64,000 nt of DNA. Origin: Rhabditoides inermis (taxonomy: Eukaryota; Nematoda; Chromadorea; Rhabditida; Rhabditidae). The stretch covers positions 1,490,001 through 1,554,000 of the forward strand of contig CAWZYM010000114.1 in assembly GCA_963966185.1 (NCBI GenBank). The letters run 5' to 3'. Of this stretch, positions 63,669-64,000 are shown in pieces. Made by a program: the position numbers and the translations under genes. How positions within the stretch are numbered: the stretch's first letter is position 1; each line of letters begins with the position of its first letter. Under the pieces are notes generated by a model, which searched no databases, had not been told where the DNA came from, and was given only the letters and a program-made list of their open reading frames with translations.

Positions 63669-64000
63669 GTGGGTGGATATTGGTTTCTGATTGTTTTAAT
63701 TTTTTTGTTTTATGAGCCTGATTCCGACATACAATGCTAGCGTGATGGACTGACTATCTGGTAGCACACACAATCCGTGATGATTGAGGAGATCTATAGG
63801 TGGCACTGTCGAGTTCATTTGGCTGTTGTCTGATATTTTCGATCTGATTCGGGATACGGTGCGTGCGCGGGACGCGGCGCTTTCTTGTTGTTTCTATGTT
63901 CCATCCGCTATTGTTTTCGTGATGCTTTCTTTTCTATTTCAATGAGTCGTTGACATCAAGGGTCGACATCATTTACGGTATAATGAAATTCCATTTCTTC

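Overview
The window is nuclear DNA of a nematode. It holds an inverted pair of cuticle collagen genes with the nematode N-terminal domain, a nematode-type srg chemoreceptor, short GT-AG exons with TTTTCAG-like acceptors, one likely trans-splice acceptor just before a start codon, and many small inverted-repeat transposons. The species cannot be fixed from the sequence. All gene models were built by hand from splice sites and reading-frame continuity, and unless stated every exon junction keeps frame.

Layout. 507-8922 (+): the 3' half of a Discs-large-class MAGUK (SH3, hook and guanylate-kinase-like region). Its first visible intron holds a complete five-exon gene on the other strand (1090-3309) for a small secreted protein with a phospholipase-A2-like HDxCY motif. 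9982-12912 (+): an srg-type serpentine receptor, possibly damaged. 13293-14506 (+): a 74-residue secreted four-cysteine peptide. 15282-16379 (+) and 19683-20777 (-): two nearly identical 305-residue cuticle collagens, tail to tail, with an unrecognised acidic protein (16577-17471, -) between them. 21800-35560 (+): a complete 23-exon COG6 (658 residues, Golgi tethering complex). 36572-51313 (+): a tentative four-exon gene for an 83-residue membrane protein, split by a 14-kb intron that holds a 0.94-kb satellite array, Helitron-like units and a 1.9-kb fold-back transposon. 51314-57703: no gene found. 57704 to the window end (+): the first 12 exons of a type II membrane M28 peptidase of the glutamate carboxypeptidase II family.

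The genes do not form a pathway; they look like ordinary neighbours on a nematode chromosome. The unusual content lies in the introns. (1) One MAGUK exon sits between long, mutually complementary tetranucleotide arrays, a layout expected to loop the exon out in the pre-mRNA. (2) Across at least six genes, exon ends together with their splice sites have been copied into the adjacent intron as decaying fragments. (3) At least seven transposon ends stop 2-20 nt from a splice site. (4) A transposon-free copy of an insertion site lies beside the occupied copy in two places, which fixes the element ends and target duplications.
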